Positions 6,244 through 7,895 of a stretch of 7,895 nt of DNA are shown here, piece by piece. The stretch's first letter is position 1, and each line of letters starts with the position of its first letter. The notes under the pieces are model-generated. The model had not been told where the DNA came from. It saw only the letters and a list, made by a program, of their open reading frames with translations, and did not search any database. The position numbers and the translations under genes are program-made. This DNA comes from Bifidobacteriaceae bacterium (GTDB taxonomy: Bacteria; Actinomycetota; Actinomycetes; Actinomycetales; WQXJ01), in the NCBI GenBank assembly GCA_031266115.1, contig JAISBQ010000291.1, positions 1 to 7,895 on the forward strand. The letters run 5' to 3'.

Positions 6244-6249
6244 CTCATA
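6244..6249 (-). promoter_or_regulatory. leuC: Possible -10 box of the leuCD promoter
   Basis: Read on the minus strand, TATGAG (6249-6244) resembles a -10 hexamer. It would start transcription near 6237, giving a leader of about 66 nt ending in the AGGAGAGG ribosome-binding site of leuC. I see no good -35 element 16-18 nt upstream, as expected for an activator-dependent or extended -10 promoter. The box overlaps the left half of the inverted repeat 6247-6266. Confidence 0.35.
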
Positions 6250-6266
6250 CTGTGGAATGGCAGTAT
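6247..6266. promoter_or_regulatory. Inverted repeat, candidate NdgR/LtbR operator
   Basis: ATACTG (6247-6252) and CAGTAT (6261-6266) are perfect inverted repeats separated by 8 nt (TGGAATGG), making a 20-bp symmetric site in the middle of the leuC/ndgR gap. Its two halves coincide with the predicted -10 boxes of the two divergent genes. IclR-family dimers bind such palindromes next to their own genes, and NdgR/LtbR proteins are known to control leuCD. The repeat is seen directly; the protein that binds it is inferred. Confidence 0.5.
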
Positions 6267-6272
6267 CGGGAC

Positions 6273-6995
6273 ATGGACAATGCTAGCGGAGTAGGAGTGC
6301 TCGACAAGGCGGCTTCGGTCCTGGGAGCGCTCGAATCGGGGCCCGCCACCCTGGCCCAGTTGGTCGCGGCGACGGGTTTGGCGCGGCCCACCGCCCACCG
6401 CCTCGCCGTGGCTCTCGAACACCACCGCCTCGTGGCCCGAGATCTGCAGGGACGCTTCGTCTTGGGGCCTCGGCTGTCGGAGCTGTCGACCGCCGCGGGA
6501 GAGGACCGGCTGCTGGTTGCCGCCGGGCCGGTGCTGGCCGCACTGAGAGACCATTCGGGGGAATCGGCGCAGCTCTTTCGCCGCCAGGGCGACCAGCGCA
6601 TCTGCGTGGCCGCCGCGGAGCGGCCAATGGGGTTGCGGGATTCCATCCCGGTGGGTGCGGTGTTGTCGATGCTCGCCGGATCGGCCGCCCAGGTGCTGCT
6701 GGCCTGGGAGGAGCCCGACAGGCTGCACCGGGGGCTGCAGGGCGCCAAGTTCACGGCGACCCAACTGGCAGCTGTGCGCCGCCATGGCTGGTCGCAGTCC
6801 GTCTCGGAGCGTGAGGCCGGGGCCGCATCGGTGTCCGCACCCGTGCGAGGGCCCGGTGGGCGGGTCGTCGCAGCCGTGTCCATCTCTGGACCCATCGAAC
6901 GAATCACGAAGCAGCCGGGCCGCATCCACGCCGCCGCCGTCGTGGCGGCGGCCAATCGCCTGACCGAGGTGTTGCGTCGCACCGAAGACGGCTGA
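6273..6995 (+). CDS. ndgR: IclR-family regulator of leucine/amino-acid biosynthesis, NdgR/LtbR type
   Basis: This 240-residue protein closely resembles Streptomyces NdgR as I recall it, and its counterpart LtbR of Corynebacterium (regulator of leuCD and trp genes). The N-terminus is MDNASGVGVLDKAASVL, followed by the winged helix-turn-helix (about 10-65) with LAQLVAATGLARPTAHRLA and RFVLGPRLSEL. Residues from about 75 form the IclR effector domain, including RICVAAAERPMGLRDSIPVG and AGAASVSAPVRGPGGRVVAAVSISGP (182-207). I chose ATG 6273 because family similarity begins there. An in-frame GTG 6252 and upstream ATG 6159 exist but would add sequence unlike the family. There is no Shine-Dalgarno before 6273, so a leaderless message is possible. 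It is divergent from leuC, the family's standard arrangement, and its role is most likely leuCD control plus autoregulation. The effector is not evident. Confidence 0.93.
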   Translation: MDNASGVGVLDKAASVLGALESGPATLAQLVAATGLARPTAHRLAVALEHHRLVARDLQGRFVLGPRLSELSTAAGEDRLLVAAGPVLAALRDHSGESAQLFRRQGDQRICVAAAERPMGLRDSIPVGAVLSMLAGSAAQVLLAWEEPDRLHRGLQGAKFTATQLAAVRRHGWSQSVSEREAGAASVSAPVRGPGGRVVAAVSISGPIERITKQPGRIHAAAVVAAANRLTEVLRRTEDG

Positions 6996-7003
6996 CCCGG
7001 CAT

Positions 7004-7009
7004 TATGCT
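7004..7009 (+). promoter_or_regulatory. murA: Possible -10 box for murA
   Basis: TATGCT (7004-7009) in the 55-bp ndgR/murA gap resembles a -10 hexamer; no clear -35 was found at 16-18 nt upstream. A start near 7016 would place the hairpin 7017-7031 at the very 5' end of the mRNA. murA might otherwise be co-transcribed with ndgR. Confidence 0.35.
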
Positions 7010-7016
7010 GGACCGG

Positions 7017-7031
7017 CCTGGCGTGGCCAGG
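7017..7031 (+). terminator. Small perfect hairpin between ndgR and murA
   Basis: CCTGGC (7017-7022) and GCCAGG (7026-7031) form a perfect 6-bp stem with a 3-nt loop, GTG. It follows the ndgR stop by 21 nt and precedes the murA ribosome-binding site GGAGGAG (7038-7044) by 6 nt. With no U-tract it may be a weak terminator for ndgR, or a structured 5' leader of murA. Confidence 0.35.
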
Positions 7032-7050
7032 GTTCGTGGAGGAGAGGTCG

Positions 7051-7895
7051 ATGGACTCAGGCGTGATGCGGGTGGAAGGCGGCCGGCCGTTGGCCGGTGG
7101 CGTCGCGGTGCGGGGTGCTAAGAACCTCGCCTCCAAGGCGATGGTCGCCTCGCTGCTCGGCCAGACCCCCAGCGTCCTGAGCAATGTGCCGGCTATTCGC
7201 GATGTCGAGGTGGTCTCCGGCCTCCTGCGCATCCACGGCGTCGACGTGGACTGGGATGACCGCGACGGCCGGATTCGCATGGATCCGGCCAATGTCGACA
7301 CCGCCAAAGTCGCGGACATCTCCCTTCATGCCGGATCGTCGCGCATCCCGATCCTCTTGTGCGGACCGTTGCTCCACCGTCTGGGAGAGGCGCTCATCCC
7401 CAACCTGGGAGGGTGCGCCATCGGCGGGCGGCCCATCAACTACCATCTCGACATCTTGCGGCAGTTCGGTGCCCAGGTGTCCAAAGACTCCGACGGCGTC
7501 ACCCTGAGCGCGCCGCACGGGCTGACCGGGACGCAGATCGACCTTGAGTATCCGTCGGTGGGGGCCACCGAGCAGACGCTCCTGACGGCGGTACTCGCCG
7601 AGGGGATCACCGAACTGCGGGGAGCGGCCGTCGAACCGGAGATCATGGACCTGGTCGCCGTGTTGCAGAAGATGGGCGCCATCATTTCCACCGAGACCGA
7701 CAGGGTGATCCGAGTCGAAGGTGTGGCCCGCCTCAATGGGTTCACCCACACGGCGATGCCTGACCGCATCGAGGCGGCGAGTTGGGCCGCAGCAGCCCTC
7801 GCCACAGGCGGCACGATCACCGTGGTCGGCGCCCGCCAGGCCGACATGATGACGTTCCTCAACTACTTCCGCAAGATCGGGGGTGGCTTCGAGGT
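7051..7895 (+). CDS. murA: UDP-N-acetylglucosamine 1-carboxyvinyltransferase, N-terminal 281 residues (3' end outside window)
   Basis: MurA transfers enolpyruvate from PEP to UDP-GlcNAc, the first committed step of peptidoglycan synthesis, in the cytosol. ATG 7051 has a strong GGAGGAG (7038-7044) 6 nt upstream. The frame is open to the window edge, so roughly the last third is missing. Visible motifs are GGRPLAGGVAVRGAKN (residues 10-25, with Lys24-Asn25 matching the catalytic K22-N23 of the E. coli enzyme), AGSSRIPILLCGPLL (94-108), the active-site loop GGCAIGGRPINYH (120-132) with Cys122 in the position of E. coli Cys115, YPSVGATEQTLLTAVLAEG (167-185), EPEIMDLVAVLQKMGA (195-210) and MPDRIEAASWAAAA (236-249). 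RIPIL and GGRPI(N/D) in place of RASI and ARPVD point to the actinobacterial subgroup. Some actinobacteria carry a second MurA-like gene, so this may not be the only one. All active-site residues in view are present. Confidence 0.95.
   Translation, partial: MDSGVMRVEGGRPLAGGVAVRGAKNLASKAMVASLLGQTPSVLSNVPAIRDVEVVSGLLRIHGVDVDWDDRDGRIRMDPANVDTAKVADISLHAGSSRIPILLCGPLLHRLGEALIPNLGGCAIGGRPINYHLDILRQFGAQVSKDSDGVTLSAPHGLTGTQIDLEYPSVGATEQTLLTAVLAEGITELRGAAVEPEIMDLVAVLQKMGAIISTETDRVIRVEGVARLNGFTHTAMPDRIEAASWAAAALATGGTITVVGARQADMMTFLNYFRKIGGGFE

Larger units (their letters stand above)
6238..6266 (+). promoter_or_regulatory. Putative ndgR promoter
   Basis: TTGAGT (6238-6243) resembles a -35 box and is followed after 17 nt by CAGTAT (6261-6266), which keeps the conserved second A and final T of a -10 hexamer. 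Transcription would begin about 7 nt later, at or next to the A of ATG 6273. The -10 box coincides with the right half of the inverted repeat, which fits autoregulation. Assignment is by pattern only. Confidence 0.4.

Noticed and set aside
6159..6272. Upstream start of the IclR-type gene at ATG 6159
   Set aside because: It would overlap the leuC start and add 38 residues unlike the family; similarity begins at MDN (6273).
6000..7319. 439-codon open frame on the - strand crossing leuC, ndgR and murA
   Set aside because: It overlaps three confident genes, lacks family features, and its composition (Arg, Gly, Ser, Gln-rich) is that of a shadow frame.
1..7895. Mobile elements, CRISPR arrays, toxin-antitoxin, defence or secondary-metabolite systems
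   Set aside because: I saw no transposase, integrase, tandem spaced repeats or phage-type genes. Although a tRNA pair could serve as an integration site, no second attachment copy of the tRNA 3' ends is visible here.

Overview
The window looks like ordinary core chromosome of a high-GC Gram-positive bacterium (Actinomycetota). Codons end mostly in G or C on both strands. The IclR regulator divergent from leuC closely resembles, from memory, the actinobacterial NdgR/LtbR family. The MurA carries the RGAKN / AGSSRIPIL / GGCAIGGRP signature I recall from an actinobacterial MurA subgroup. I cannot name the genus; an order such as Micrococcales, Actinomycetales or Propionibacteriales is a guess.

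Layout. Positions 2-373 (+) hold the 3' end of a fumarylacetoacetate-hydrolase-family gene. It is followed within about 30 bp by gltX (glutamyl-tRNA synthetase, +, ends 1999). A 154-bp gap holds a G-quadruplex-type G-run cluster and a good sigma70-like promoter. Two tRNA genes follow, 15 nt apart: tRNA-Gln(CUG) and tRNA-Glu(CUC), closed by a 7-bp perfect hairpin. Next are a secreted FKBP-type prolyl isomerase lipoprotein (2397-2987, +) and a LacI-type regulator (3062-4135, +). leuD and leuC lie on the minus strand (4100-4738 and 4759-6171), with leuD running tail-to-tail into the lacI-type gene by 36 bp. An IclR regulator, NdgR/LtbR (6273-6995, +), diverges from leuC. The first 281 codons of a MurA (7051 to the window end, +) follow.

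How the parts work together. GltX charges tRNA-Glu and, if non-discriminating as usual in this phylum, also tRNA-Gln; the enzyme and both substrates are side by side. leuC and leuD encode the two subunits of isopropylmalate isomerase (leucine biosynthesis), and the divergent IclR protein is their expected regulator. The 101-bp leuC/ndgR gap has a perfect 6+8+6 inverted repeat where both promoters should lie, a good operator candidate. The FKBP lipoprotein and the LacI regulator have no visible functional tie to their neighbours.

I found no mobile element, CRISPR array, toxin-antitoxin, defence or secondary-metabolite system. The points worth a second look are regulatory or architectural: the leuC/ndgR operator with an apparently leaderless ndgR, the G-run cluster upstream of the tRNA promoter, the lacI/leuD overlap, and the orientation of the leuD-leuC-ndgR block beside murA.
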